Source: Flavobacteriaceae bacterium UJ101
GTDB taxonomy: Bacteria; Bacteroidota; Bacteroidia; Flavobacteriales; UJ101
Reading direction: 5' to 3'
Assembly: GCA_001880285.1 (NCBI GenBank)
Contig: CP016269.1
Coordinates: 496,001 to 560,000 of the forward strand
Length of the DNA stretch: 64,000 nucleotides
Under the pieces are notes generated by a model. The model searched no databases and was not told the DNA's origin. It saw nothing but the letters and a program-made list of their open reading frames with translations. The position numbers and the translations under genes were made by a program. Shown in pieces: positions 17,257 to 26,159 of the stretch (position 1 is the stretch's first letter; each line of letters starts with the position of its first letter).

Positions 17257-18414
17257 TTTTAAATTATCATAATGTTGGACTAATATTGTTTCCTCTTTTG
17301 ACCAATTGTATTTTTCAATCACTTTTTGGTGTCCATTTTCTCCAAAATGATTTTCCTTATTCTGAATTATTTCCAAAGCTTTTTCACTAAATTGCTCAGG
17401 ATTATCAAAATCATAAATCAATCCACTTTGACACTCTTTAACAATCCGTTCAATCGGATCACAATTTGAAGCCAAAACAGGTTTTTTCAAATACATATAT
17501 TGAAATAATTTATTAGGAATCGTATGATCTGTATGAGAAGACTTTACATGTGGAATTAAACAGCAATCAGCTCCGGCTAAAAAATGCATCATCTTTTCAT
17601 AGGGTTGATGTCCTAAAAAGAGAACTTTATTATCTATTTTCAATTCTTTCGCTTGCTTTTTCAAATTCTCAACATAACGACCTGCCCCTACTAAAACTAA
17701 TTGCCAATCTGAAAACGATTGATTAACTAATGCTAATCCTTCTAAAACATATTGCAATCCTCTATGATAAGTAATTCCTCCTGCATAAATAAATGTAAAT
17801 GGATTATATATCTCTTTTTCTTTTACTTCAAAAGGAATTGAAATCGTATTAGAAACAACTGCTATTTTATATTTAAAAATTCCTTTTTTAACTAATCGAT
17901 CTTTAGCTTCTTCAACTACTACGATAATTTGATCTGCTACATTACAATATCGCGTTTCATAAGCTTCCCATTCTGAATTAGAACTTAGAATTCTTCCTAA
18001 AAAAGTTTTGGTATGTTCTGAAACAGAAAGAAGTCCTGCCCAATTTTCATGAAGATCTAGAACCCACTTAGCTTTTATTTTCTTTGCAACTTCATACCCT
18101 ACTCTTGCTAAAGGCAAATCATGAATATGAAGTACCTCAAATTTTTCTTTTTTATTAATTTCAAATAAAAAATCTTTCCAAAATTTAAAATAAAGGGGAA
18201 TTTTCAAAGCCGCAACACTCGCTTTTTTCAGTATAAAATTAGAAATTGGTTTTCGATGAATATGAATTCCCTTAAAAATTTCTTCAGAAGTACGATTTTG
18301 ACGTGTAAAACAAGCTAAATGTACCTCATGACCTGCTTTGATCAAAGATAATGCTTCTTTCTCTACACGTTCATCTTCTGGAAATTCACGTTCTAAAACC
18401 ATTAAAATCTTCAT
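17242..18414 (-). CDS. GT4-family glycosyltransferase
   Basis: A 390-residue GT-B glycosyltransferase (Glycos_transf_1/GT4). The N-terminal acceptor half starts KILMVLEREFPEDERVEKEA with the HEVHLACF strand. The C-terminal donor half has FIYAGGITYHRGLQYVLEGL, LVLVGAG and the nucleotide-sugar E-x7-E region (TDHTIPNKLFQYMYLKKPVLASN). It probably adds a sugar to a surface glycan at the inner face of the membrane. It is divergent from a flippase gene, which supports a role in polysaccharide or lipid-linked glycan assembly, but no full cluster surrounds the pair. Confidence 0.88.
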   Translation of the reverse strand: MKILMVLEREFPEDERVEKEALSLIKAGHEVHLACFTRQNRTSEEIFKGIHIHRKPISNFILKKASVAALKIPLYFKFWKDFLFEINKKEKFEVLHIHDLPLARVGYEVAKKIKAKWVLDLHENWAGLLSVSEHTKTFLGRILSSNSEWEAYETRYCNVADQIIVVVEEAKDRLVKKGIFKYKIAVVSNTISIPFEVKEKEIYNPFTFIYAGGITYHRGLQYVLEGLALVNQSFSDWQLVLVGAGRYVENLKKQAKELKIDNKVLFLGHQPYEKMMHFLAGADCCLIPHVKSSHTDHTIPNKLFQYMYLKKPVLASNCDPIERIVKECQSGLIYDFDNPEQFSEKALEIIQNKENHFGENGHQKVIEKYNWSKEETILVQHYDNLKKNII

Positions 18415-18451
18415 AAATCTAATTTATTTCTCCAAAATTAATCAAATATCC

Positions 18452-18459
18452 TAAATTTG
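18452..18459 (+). promoter_or_regulatory. -7 promoter box of the flippase gene
   Basis: TAAATTTG (perfect TAnnTTTG) lies 18 bases before the ATG at 18478. The upstream in-frame TTG at 18457 is inside this box and is therefore not taken as the start. Confidence 0.6.
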
Positions 18460-18477
18460 CCTTATACATATTGTAAT

Positions 18478-19920
18478 ATGAATACCATTGCCAAGCAATC
18501 TTTCGGGTTTTCCATTATGAGTTACCTAGGTACTTTTTTAAGTATTCTAGCTTCCTTATTTTTATATCCTGAAAATTTAGAAATTCATGGTATCTTACGT
18601 TCTATTCTAACGGCTGGTGAATTTTTAGCTCAGTTATTCCTTTTTGGTAGTGCTCTAATGATGGTAAAGTTTTATCCTATTTTTAAAAATCAAAAAGGAT
18701 TATTAGGTCTTGGTTTTTCTATTACCAGTATTCTTTTTTTATTTTTTTTAGGAATCTTTTTATTAAGTAAAGATTATATCATCAATTTAAATCTAATTAA
18801 AAATAAAGAATTTGCAGAATACACAATTTATAGTGTGTTTTTAGGCTTATTTCTAGGGTATAGCCAGTTATTAGTCAAATATATATCCAATTATAATAAA
18901 ATTGCGGTTCCTTCTATTTTTGAACGATTTTTACCTCGAATCAATATTATTATAGCTTTCCTTTTAGGAGGCTATTTCGTTATTCTAAGTAAAGAACAAA
19001 TGTTGCTTTTCTTTATTTTAGGTTATCTTATTATCATTATTTTACTTTTTTTATACCTCCAAAAATTTGAAAAAACATCTTCTCATTTTTTTCCAAAAAA
19101 TCTAAGTAAAAGCCTGTCAAAACAAATGATTAACTTTGGTTTCTTTACTTTTTTGGCTTCTTTTGGTAGTTTGATGACTTTTAAAATCGATACTTTAATG
19201 ATTCCTTCTATTTTAGAATTTAAAGATAACAGTATCTATTCTATTTGTTTTTCACTGGGAACTATTATAACAGTGCCTTTTATGGCTATTTATAGTATCT
19301 CATCTCCTAAAATCACCTCTTATTTGCATGATCACAAAATTGACTTACTAGAAAATCTTTATAAACAAACCTCTTTATTTTTATTTGCTTTTGGTTTATT
19401 GTTTTTTGGAGGGATTGTATTAGGCATACATGATTTATTTGAATTAATTCCTCGTGGAGAAAGCTTAAAAGCAGGTTATGGTGTAATTTACCTCGTTAGT
19501 TTTGGAAGTTGGTTTAGCATTTCTTGCGGCTTTAACGATCAAATTATTGCTTACTCTAAATATTATAAATTCAATATTATAGCCGTTTTAATTTTAGCAA
19601 TTTTAAACATCTCATTAAACTATTATTTTTTAGAAATTAAAAAAACCGGTATAATAGGGCCTGCTATAGCTTCTTTAATCGCTATTGTATTATTTAATGT
19701 AGTAAAACTCATCTTCATTTATACAAAATATAAAATTCTTCCTTTTTCAATACAAACCATAAAAATTGGTTTTATAGGATTGATTACTTTCTTTATAGCC
19801 TATTCAATTCCCGTAATAGAAGCTCCTTTTCTTAACCTATTAATAAAATGTGGAAGTTTTTCTCTACTTTTTATTGGTAGTCTTTTTTATTTTAAATTAA
19901 TTGATTTTAGATTTAAGTAA
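18478..19920 (+). CDS. Wzx-type oligosaccharide flippase (MOP superfamily)
   Basis: A 480-residue polytopic membrane protein with about 14 hydrophobic helices, the size and topology of polysaccharide-export (Wzx/RfbX) flippases. The start SIMSYLGTFLSILASLFLYP and the mid-protein FLASFGSLMTFKIDTLMIPSILEF resemble the paired half-repeats of the family. It probably moves an undecaprenyl- or lipid-linked sugar across the inner membrane, perhaps the product of the divergent GT4 enzyme. The stop overlaps the 3' end of the convergent GNAT gene by 8 bases. Confidence 0.85.
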   Translation: MNTIAKQSFGFSIMSYLGTFLSILASLFLYPENLEIHGILRSILTAGEFLAQLFLFGSALMMVKFYPIFKNQKGLLGLGFSITSILFLFFLGIFLLSKDYIINLNLIKNKEFAEYTIYSVFLGLFLGYSQLLVKYISNYNKIAVPSIFERFLPRINIIIAFLLGGYFVILSKEQMLLFFILGYLIIIILLFLYLQKFEKTSSHFFPKNLSKSLSKQMINFGFFTFLASFGSLMTFKIDTLMIPSILEFKDNSIYSICFSLGTIITVPFMAIYSISSPKITSYLHDHKIDLLENLYKQTSLFLFAFGLLFFGGIVLGIHDLFELIPRGESLKAGYGVIYLVSFGSWFSISCGFNDQIIAYSKYYKFNIIAVLILAILNISLNYYFLEIKKTGIIGPAIASLIAIVLFNVVKLIFIYTKYKILPFSIQTIKIGFIGLITFFIAYSIPVIEAPFLNLLIKCGSFSLLFIGSLFYFKLIDFRFK

Positions 19921-20437
19921 TATTATCCCTTTTTAACCATTCAGAACGTGTTATTTTATAACGCCTATCCATACAATTCCATTCTTTACTAAAAAATTCA
20001 AAATGAAACTCCATAAACTTTTCAATAATTTTCATGGATTGTTTATTTTCAATAAAAACATCGGCAGTAATTATAGGTGAATTTAATTTTTCAAATCCAT
20101 ACTTTAGCAAACCTTCTGCTATTTCTGTACCATATCCCAATCCCCAATGTTTTTCTCTGAAGCGATATGCAATTTCATCTTCATTTTCATTATTTTTAAT
20201 CAATCCACATATCCCAATGAACTCATTCTCCAAAATCACAGCCCATATTTTCTTTTCAGACTTTTGTTTACACAAATTAACAAATTCATCAAATTTTTGA
20301 TCACTTTCAACTTTCGTTAATATTTTCATTGGTATAGGATTCATCACTTTTGGATTACCCATCATATCATAAAAATCCACTCGATCTGATTCAATCAAGT
20401 CTCTAACTATTAATCGTTTTGTTTTAAAAATCATCAT
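19913..20437 (-). CDS. GNAT acetyltransferase (RimJ/RimL type)
   Basis: A 174-residue acetyl-CoA-dependent N-acetyltransferase. It begins FKTKRLIVRDLIESDRVDFYDMMGNP, typical of the Acetyltransf_3 group, and contains WAVILENEFIGICGLI, the acetyl-CoA loop region YRFREKHWGLGYGTEIAEGLLKYGF and ADVFIENKQSMKIIEKF. Substrates of this group range from ribosomal protein N termini to small amines. A perfect -7 box ends only 6 bases from the first ATG, so the mRNA leader is very short. The second codon is also ATG and could be the start. Confidence 0.85.
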   Translation of the reverse strand: MMIFKTKRLIVRDLIESDRVDFYDMMGNPKVMNPIPMKILTKVESDQKFDEFVNLCKQKSEKKIWAVILENEFIGICGLIKNNENEDEIAYRFREKHWGLGYGTEIAEGLLKYGFEKLNSPIITADVFIENKQSMKIIEKFMEFHFEFFSKEWNCMDRRYKITRSEWLKRDNIT

Positions 20438-20443
20438 ACATTC

Positions 20444-20451
20444 AAATATAC
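20444..20451 (-). promoter_or_regulatory. -7 promoter box of the GNAT gene
   Basis: The minus strand reads TATATTTG, 6 bases from the ATG at 20437, implying a near-leaderless transcript. Confidence 0.5.
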
Positions 20452-20463
20452 CTATATAATTTG

Positions 20464-20471
20464 TAACTTCG
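20464..20471 (+). promoter_or_regulatory. Probable -7 box of rlmB
   Basis: TAACTTCG is one mismatch from TAnnTTTG and lies 20 bases before the ATG at 20492. Confidence 0.35.
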
Positions 20472-20491
20472 CATGATATAAAATCTCAACA

Positions 20492-21229
20492 ATGCAACAA
20501 GACAACATGGTTTTCGGACTTCGTCCAGTAATTGAAGCTATCAATAGTGGAAAGACCTTAGATAGTTTATTTATTCAAACTGGATTAAAAGGTGAAATTT
20601 ATGCAGAATTAAAAGGACTTATAAAAAAATACAATATTAGTTCCAAACAAGTCCCTGCAGAACGTTTAAATCGTTTTACACGAAAAAACCACCAAGGAAT
20701 TGTTGCTTTTATATCGCCTATTGATTTTCATCGAATCGAAGATCTATTACCCAAATTATATGAAGAAGGCAAAACACCCCTTCTCCTTATTTTAGATCGT
20801 GTAACCGATGCACGAAATTTTGGTGCTATTGTTCGAACAGCAGAATGCACTGGTGTAGATGCTATTATCATTCCTAAAAAAAATGCAGCACCTATCAATG
20901 CTGATGCTATTAAAACTTCTACAGGTGCCATTTATAATATTCCAATTTGTAAAGAATCTGATTTAAAAGCTGTTATAGAATATATTCAAGACTATGGTCT
21001 TCAAGCAGTTGCAGCATCTGAAAAAACAAACGATACATTATATGATTTGGATATGAAAGTTCCTACTGCTATTATTATGGGAAGTGAAGAAAACGGTGTT
21101 TCGCTCTCATATATAAAAGCAGCTCAAAAAGTAGCTAAATTACCTATGTATGGTAAAATTGGCTCTTTAAATGTTTCGGTAGCTTGTGGTGCTTTCTTAT
21201 ATGAATGTGTCCGTCAGCGAATGGAATGA
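20492..21229 (+). CDS. rlmB: 23S rRNA (guanosine-2'-O-)-methyltransferase RlmB family
   Basis: A 245-residue SpoU methylase that, by family, methylates G2251 in the 23S rRNA peptidyl-transferase P loop. It has the N-terminal substrate-binding domain (MVFGLRPVIEAINSGKTLDSLFIQ) and then the knotted domain with LDRVTDARNFGAIVRTAECTG, IIMGSEENGVSLSYIKAA and GSLNVSVACGAFLYECVRQR. This two-domain layout separates it from the short SpoU gene at 5.5 kb. The assignment to RlmB, as opposed to a tRNA TrmH, rests on the N-terminal domain. Confidence 0.9.
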   Translation: MQQDNMVFGLRPVIEAINSGKTLDSLFIQTGLKGEIYAELKGLIKKYNISSKQVPAERLNRFTRKNHQGIVAFISPIDFHRIEDLLPKLYEEGKTPLLLILDRVTDARNFGAIVRTAECTGVDAIIIPKKNAAPINADAIKTSTGAIYNIPICKESDLKAVIEYIQDYGLQAVAASEKTNDTLYDLDMKVPTAIIMGSEENGVSLSYIKAAQKVAKLPMYGKIGSLNVSVACGAFLYECVRQRME

Positions 21230-21302
21230 TTCTTGTTATCTAATTAGTCACAAGGTTCTCAAAATTAAAAAATTACAAACGATTGTTTTTAATATAAATC
21301 AC

Positions 21303-22550
21303 ATGAAAAATCATCCTCTTATTCTTTTATTATTTATAGGAAATTTGTTGTTTTCTCAAACATTTGAACCTGTAGTTCCTCCTGATAATATTGGTGGTGT
21401 TGTTTTATTTAACCCCAATACCAATGACAACACACCCATTATTGAATTAGGCGAACAACTAATTTTAAAGTTTGATGATTTAGATGGTATTTACAAGCGT
21501 TATAACTATACCATAGAACGTTATACACATGATTGGCAACCTACCAACGCTTTTAGAAATGATTATATGATCGGTTTTAAGCAAGATTTTATATCAGATT
21601 ATAAACAGTCTTTCAATACCTCTTCAAATTATACACACTATAACCTTATTTTTCCAAACAATAAAATAGGTATTAAACTTTCAGGAAATTATGTAATCAA
21701 AGTATTCCAAACAAATCCTCGAAAGCCTATCATCACTAAGCGTTTTGCTGTATATGAATCTGGTGCAGGACTTCAGACCTTGGTTTCACAAGGAAGAACA
21801 CAAACCAATGAAACCCAAACCGTCTCTTTTGATGCAATTTATAACTCTCAACGTTTCGATTTAACACGAAATATCCAAGATGTTTGGGGAACAATTATTA
21901 AAAATAACAATTGGAACGATGCTTTATACAACTTAGCTCCAGATTTTGTAAATGATCAAAAACTAACCTTCAATTCCATTGACTATACCTTTTGGGCAGG
22001 AAATGAATACCGTTGGCTCGATACTAAAAAACGAGATGCTAAAGCTTTAACTACTGACCATATTGATCATGATAGTATCTATCATCATTACTTAATGATC
22101 GATCAACCTCGTGCGTTTAGTGGATATATTAACGAACCCGATTATGAAGGCGGTTACTACATTCGAACAGTTGATCAACTTGCAGAAGATAATATTGATA
22201 CACAAGCCGATTATATTGATGTCCACTTTGCTTTTGAATCTTTTAATCCAAAAAATGATGTTGACATCTATGTTACCGGAGCATTTAACGATTGGCAGTT
22301 ATCAGAACAAAATAAGATGGTTTTCGATAAAGAAAACCGTTATTATAAGCTCAATATGCTTTTAAAACAAGGAACTTATAATTATCAATATACCTTTACA
22401 AAAAAAGGGACTCACGAAATCATTTTTGAAGAACCTGAAGGAAACTATTGGCAAACAACCAATTTTTATAGCACCTTGCTATATTATCGTCCATGGGGAC
22501 AACGCTATGACTTATTAATCGGTATGGGAAGAGTTCTATCTAGAGAATAG
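21303..22550 (+). CDS. DUF5103 secreted protein
   Basis: A 415-residue exported protein matching the Bacteroidota DUF5103 family: PIIELGEQLILKFDDLDG, YTIERYTHDWQPTNAFRNDYM and the C-terminal YNYQYTF and LLYYRPWGQRYDLLIG. The segment with FNPKNDVDIYVTGAFNDWQ looks like an early-set/CBM48-like strand set, so a glycan-related or structural envelope role is possible. No function is established. The open frame runs back into rlmB, but the first ATG followed by a signal peptide (MKNHPLILLLFIGNLLFSQ) is at 21303. Confidence 0.75.
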   Translation: MKNHPLILLLFIGNLLFSQTFEPVVPPDNIGGVVLFNPNTNDNTPIIELGEQLILKFDDLDGIYKRYNYTIERYTHDWQPTNAFRNDYMIGFKQDFISDYKQSFNTSSNYTHYNLIFPNNKIGIKLSGNYVIKVFQTNPRKPIITKRFAVYESGAGLQTLVSQGRTQTNETQTVSFDAIYNSQRFDLTRNIQDVWGTIIKNNNWNDALYNLAPDFVNDQKLTFNSIDYTFWAGNEYRWLDTKKRDAKALTTDHIDHDSIYHHYLMIDQPRAFSGYINEPDYEGGYYIRTVDQLAEDNIDTQADYIDVHFAFESFNPKNDVDIYVTGAFNDWQLSEQNKMVFDKENRYYKLNMLLKQGTYNYQYTFTKKGTHEIIFEEPEGNYWQTTNFYSTLLYYRPWGQRYDLLIGMGRVLSRE

Positions 22551-22573
22551 AATTTATTCCATTTTTTATATAA

Positions 22574-22625
22574 AAAATGCATAATTCATAATTTTTTGTT
22601 TTTAAAATTATGAATTATGCATTTT
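22574..22625. terminator. Long inverted repeat, probable bidirectional terminator
   Basis: A perfect 22-bp inverted repeat (22574-22595 with 22604-22625) around an 8-base loop, entirely A/T-rich apart from GC at the TGCA and TTCA positions. It follows the DUF5103 gene. It is much longer than the other terminators in the window and could also be a mobile repeat unit. Confidence 0.6.
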
Positions 22626-22706
22626 AAGTTTTTTACAAGTCCGTAAAACTATAATTATATACTATTTTATACTATATTGTTATTTCAACTAAAATCAAAG
22701 AGAACA

Positions 22707-24263
22707 ATGAATGTAACACAGAGAACACTTTTATCATGTGTCGTATCAATTAGTATTTTTATTTCTTGTGAAAATGAAAGTCAACAAATTGATTCTACAA
22801 CTCTATCTTCTAACACTACGACTTCTGATTTACTAACCAAATCTGAAATTGATCAAATTATTTATAACAAATTAGAAAAAAACGGGAAATTTGAATGGAA
22901 TATGGTAGACGATCATGTTTTGATTAGCGCTTTAATTCTTTCAGATTCTATTGCCAGTATTGGGTACAATGCAACATCTTCTGATTACGTTAATTATGAA
23001 TCTTTTAATCAAAGTGCTCGATCATTTGACGAGACCAAAGCTAAAATTAAAGCTATTTTTGCAACAACCTCAAGCAATCGATCTTTATCTACCTCAACTC
23101 AAAGTCAAAATTTCTTATACGAAGATAAAAACTTTCCTATAATAGATGTTAAAATCTACAACCAAGAAACACTAGATAGAGTTCGAGATGTAGGAAATAT
23201 ACGGTTTATAGAACCTGTTAACTATACTTTTAATGAATCTAACATAACGAGATCTAATAGTAGTTTAAGTTCTGGCTCAGGATGTGGTGATGTTGAAGCT
23301 CAATCCATTCATACCAATGATTATGTCACTATTTCTCCAAATGCTTTACAAAGTTGGAATTATACTTATATGAATATTCCTCAAGCATGGAATTATACAA
23401 CAGGGAAAAATGTTACAATTGGAGTTATCGATTCAGGTGTTTTTCAAAAGCAAAGTATGTTAAATGGTCATTTTTCCATATCAAATGCAAATAGAAATGT
23501 AGAAAACTATGGAACTTATGTAGATTCATGGTGGCCATGGAGCACTGAAACAGATGGCGTCTGGGACAAATGCGGTCACGGTACCCAAATGGCAGGAATT
23601 GCTACAGCACCTCGTTCCAATAAAGGCACTCCCGTTGGCGTTGCTTATGATGCTAATTTAATTACAGTTAGAGCAACTAGTAATGTTGTTTTAGATAGTT
23701 ATCATGAACAAAAAGGAGTGGCTAATGCATTACGTTTACTTGCCGATAGACCAGATGTTAAGATTATTAGTATGTCTTTAGGCCATATTGCATCTGTTGG
23801 ACGTATTGAAGATGCTGTAAAATATGCATATGCTAAAGGTAAAATCATTGTAGCAGCGGGTGGAACTTCTACTACTTTTACAACTTGGTATGGTGTTATT
23901 TTTCCTGCCTGGATGCCTGAAACGGTTGCTGTTACAGGTATTACAGATGCTACTGATTATGAAACTTGTGATATTTGCCATGATGGTAAAGAAATTGATT
24001 TCACTATTGTAATGCAACGCTCTGGAAATGGAAACCGGAATGCTCTTACATTACCTCAAAATGGTTATGGTTCACGTTATGTAAGCGGTTCTTCTGCTGC
24101 TACAGCCACTTTTGCAGGTATTAGTGCTTTAGTATGGAGTAAATATCCTAATGAATCAAGAGAACAAATTTTAGACCGATTGAAAAAAGCAGGGGAATTT
24201 TACCCAAATAAGAATGGTGATTACGGTTGGGGAACTGTAGATGCTTTAAAAGCCATTCAATAA
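22707..24263 (+). CDS. S8 subtilisin-family protease lipoprotein
   Basis: A 518-residue subtilase anchored as a lipoprotein (SISIFISCENES, lipidated Cys about 18). The catalytic triad is readable: Asp in TIGVIDSGVF, His in DKCGHGTQMAGIAT and Ser in SGSSAATATFAG. The usual oxyanion Asn (AAGN) is replaced: the sequence reads IIVAAGGTSTTF. The serine motif also lacks the normal Pro (GTSxAxP). It may have altered activity. An N-terminal region of about 190 residues before the catalytic domain could be a pro-domain. The start used is ATG 22707; an upstream in-frame TTG at 22677 is less likely. Confidence 0.88.
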   Translation: MNVTQRTLLSCVVSISIFISCENESQQIDSTTLSSNTTTSDLLTKSEIDQIIYNKLEKNGKFEWNMVDDHVLISALILSDSIASIGYNATSSDYVNYESFNQSARSFDETKAKIKAIFATTSSNRSLSTSTQSQNFLYEDKNFPIIDVKIYNQETLDRVRDVGNIRFIEPVNYTFNESNITRSNSSLSSGSGCGDVEAQSIHTNDYVTISPNALQSWNYTYMNIPQAWNYTTGKNVTIGVIDSGVFQKQSMLNGHFSISNANRNVENYGTYVDSWWPWSTETDGVWDKCGHGTQMAGIATAPRSNKGTPVGVAYDANLITVRATSNVVLDSYHEQKGVANALRLLADRPDVKIISMSLGHIASVGRIEDAVKYAYAKGKIIVAAGGTSTTFTTWYGVIFPAWMPETVAVTGITDATDYETCDICHDGKEIDFTIVMQRSGNGNRNALTLPQNGYGSRYVSGSSAATATFAGISALVWSKYPNESREQILDRLKKAGEFYPNKNGDYGWGTVDALKAIQ

Positions 24264-24331
24264 TATGACTATTTTTGTCCTTATGATAGTGAATTAGTTA
24301 TGACGGTGTTATTTTTTAAAATAATACCGTC

Positions 24332-25066
24332 TTATTTCCCAATCCATTTTTTAAAGTCTTTAACACGTTCTCTACTCACAATCATCTCTTCTTCAATGGA
24401 TTGTATATTCAGCTTTAATCTAGAATTTGTATAGGAAATAATTTTTTCAATAGACGTTAACTTAACAATGTATTGCCTATTTACTCTAAAAAAAAGCATT
24501 GGATTTAATACATTTTCTAGTTCTTCTAATGATTCATCAATCCAATAACGTCTATTTTCTGTATGAAGATAGGTCACTTTATTTTCTGAAGAAAAACCAT
24601 CTATATCCTCTGTATTAATAATTTTTAATTGTTGACCTACTGAAACAACAAAACGTTCTTTATACACTTTTTTTTGTTGAAAAAAGGGTTCAAGCTGATT
24701 AAAATTGAAGGGTTTCTGGTACGTTTTAAATTTATCAATTGCTCTTTTAAAATCTTCATTTAAAATAGGTTTTAAAAGATAATCAACACTATTCAATTTA
24801 AATGCTTTTAAAGTATACTGATCAAAAGCAGTCGTAAAAAGAACAAAGCTTTTCAATTCAAATGCTTTATAAATATCAAAACTCAACCCATCTCCCAACT
24901 GAATATCTGAAATAATTAAATCGGGTTGTTCATTTTTTTTCAACCATTTTTTTCCTTCTATAACAGAATGAACCATTGCTACAACTTCCAAACCATTACT
25001 TTTTGCCATTTTACTTAACTGACGTGCAGCTGGTTTTTCATCTTCTATAATTAATGTTCTAATCAT
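24332..25066 (-). CDS. LytTR-family response regulator
   Basis: A 244-residue transcription regulator. The receiver domain has the acidic pocket IIEDE and the phosphoacceptor Asp54 (LIISDIQLGDG), then Thr and Lys in FTTAFDQY and YLLKPIL. The C-terminal LytTR DNA-binding domain spans about residues 135-240 (FFRVNRQYIVKLTSIEKI). Its start overlaps the kinase stop by 4 bases (ATGA), so the two are translated together. The family binds paired 9-bp direct repeats, and such a site lies upstream of this operon at 27276-27305. Confidence 0.93.
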   Translation of the reverse strand: MIRTLIIEDEKPAARQLSKMAKSNGLEVVAMVHSVIEGKKWLKKNEQPDLIISDIQLGDGLSFDIYKAFELKSFVLFTTAFDQYTLKAFKLNSVDYLLKPILNEDFKRAIDKFKTYQKPFNFNQLEPFFQQKKVYKERFVVSVGQQLKIINTEDIDGFSSENKVTYLHTENRRYWIDESLEELENVLNPMLFFRVNRQYIVKLTSIEKIISYTNSRLKLNIQSIEEEMIVSRERVKDFKKWIGK

Positions 25067-26091
25067 TTTTCACTCATTTTTAATCCTATCAAAGGAATCC
25101 TTAATTCAAACCAATCTTCCGTTTGCTGTATTTCTAATTTATGATTCAACAACTCATAACGTTTTCTTAAATTACGCAATCCTATTTTATTAGAATGTAA
25201 AACTTCTTTCTTTTGGTAATTGTTCCTAATTATCAAACTATTATGATCTTCAACAATCATAATTTTCAAAGGATTCTCTTCCGAAATATGATTATGTTTT
25301 ATAGCATTTTCTAATGCAGTTTGTAGAGTTAAAGGAACCATCTTTTTCATCAAACTGGATACTTCAACCTGTAATTCAATTCCCTTTTCAAACCGTTTTT
25401 GTAATAAATTAAAATACCGTTTTGCAAAGTTTATTTCATCTTCTAATACAACTACTTCTTGATCTTTAGCTTCTAAAACATATCGATACACTTTTGAAAG
25501 TTCTCCTACAAATTCTTGTGCCTTTTCCGGGTTTTCGTCAATTAATGCATGTAAAACATTTAAATTATTAAACAAAAAATGAGGATCAATTTGTGCTTTC
25601 AAAGCACTTAGTTCAGTTTCTTTCTTTTCTTCAATCAATTGAATTTCTCTTTTTTTACTTGCAATTAAAGCCTCATAAAAACCTTTTGCATGAAAGAAAA
25701 AAGAAAACATTAGTGCTAATACAAAGTAGAAAAATATTTTTAATTGACCTTTTCTACTCAATACATATTCCGATAATGTATATTGCTTTTCTGAATACAG
25801 TGATATTTCTGCATAAGATAATAATACCGATAGCGCAAACAACAACACTAAATTAGCTACAATTGTTATAAACAAACGATTTTTAAATGTGCTCCATGGG
25901 AAAAAACGATCTAATAATACAGCTAATAAAAATGACGGTATAGCAAAACAACTTGCTATAATTAACCAAAACAAAAAATATACAATAGGAGATGCATGGG
26001 TTGTAAAACGATCATTTACTATAAAAAATAAACCTCCTATACATAATGACAATACTAAGGCTACTACAATATTTTTAACTCCTGATTTCAT
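25063..26091 (-). CDS. LytS/YehU-type sensor histidine kinase
   Basis: A 342-residue membrane kinase with four hydrophobic segments in residues 5-135 and no recognisable separate sensor domain. A coiled linker (residues 138-165) leads to the His_kinase domain with IDPHFLFNNLNVLHALI (phospho-His171), then LQTALENAIKHNH (N box) and a G-box region IGLRNLRKRYELL. It phosphorylates the downstream LytTR regulator. The signal is unknown, and the lack of an extracytoplasmic domain points to sensing within the membrane. Confidence 0.93.
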   Translation of the reverse strand: MKSGVKNIVVALVLSLCIGGLFFIVNDRFTTHASPIVYFLFWLIIASCFAIPSFLLAVLLDRFFPWSTFKNRLFITIVANLVLLFALSVLLSYAEISLYSEKQYTLSEYVLSRKGQLKIFFYFVLALMFSFFFHAKGFYEALIASKKREIQLIEEKKETELSALKAQIDPHFLFNNLNVLHALIDENPEKAQEFVGELSKVYRYVLEAKDQEVVVLEDEINFAKRYFNLLQKRFEKGIELQVEVSSLMKKMVPLTLQTALENAIKHNHISEENPLKIMIVEDHNSLIIRNNYQKKEVLHSNKIGLRNLRKRYELLNHKLEIQQTEDWFELRIPLIGLKMSEK

Positions 26092-26150
26092 TTATTTTAC
26101 TATTTATAACGAATTTCTATTATTTTAATGATCTATTCAATAAAAAGTTA

Positions 26151-26159
26151 CTGAACTGT
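26151..26159 (-). promoter_or_regulatory. Single LytTR-type half-site before the kinase gene
   Basis: The minus strand reads ACAGTTCAG, identical to one half of the operator at 27276-27305. It overlaps the 3' end of the DUF2306-like gene, 60 bases before the kinase ATG. No good partner lies at 21-base spacing, so its function is doubtful. Confidence 0.3.

Noticed and set aside
23778-24017. 79-codon frame antisense to the subtilase gene
   Set aside because: It is a shadow of the true gene; Ser/Asn/Thr-rich low-complexity and no start context.
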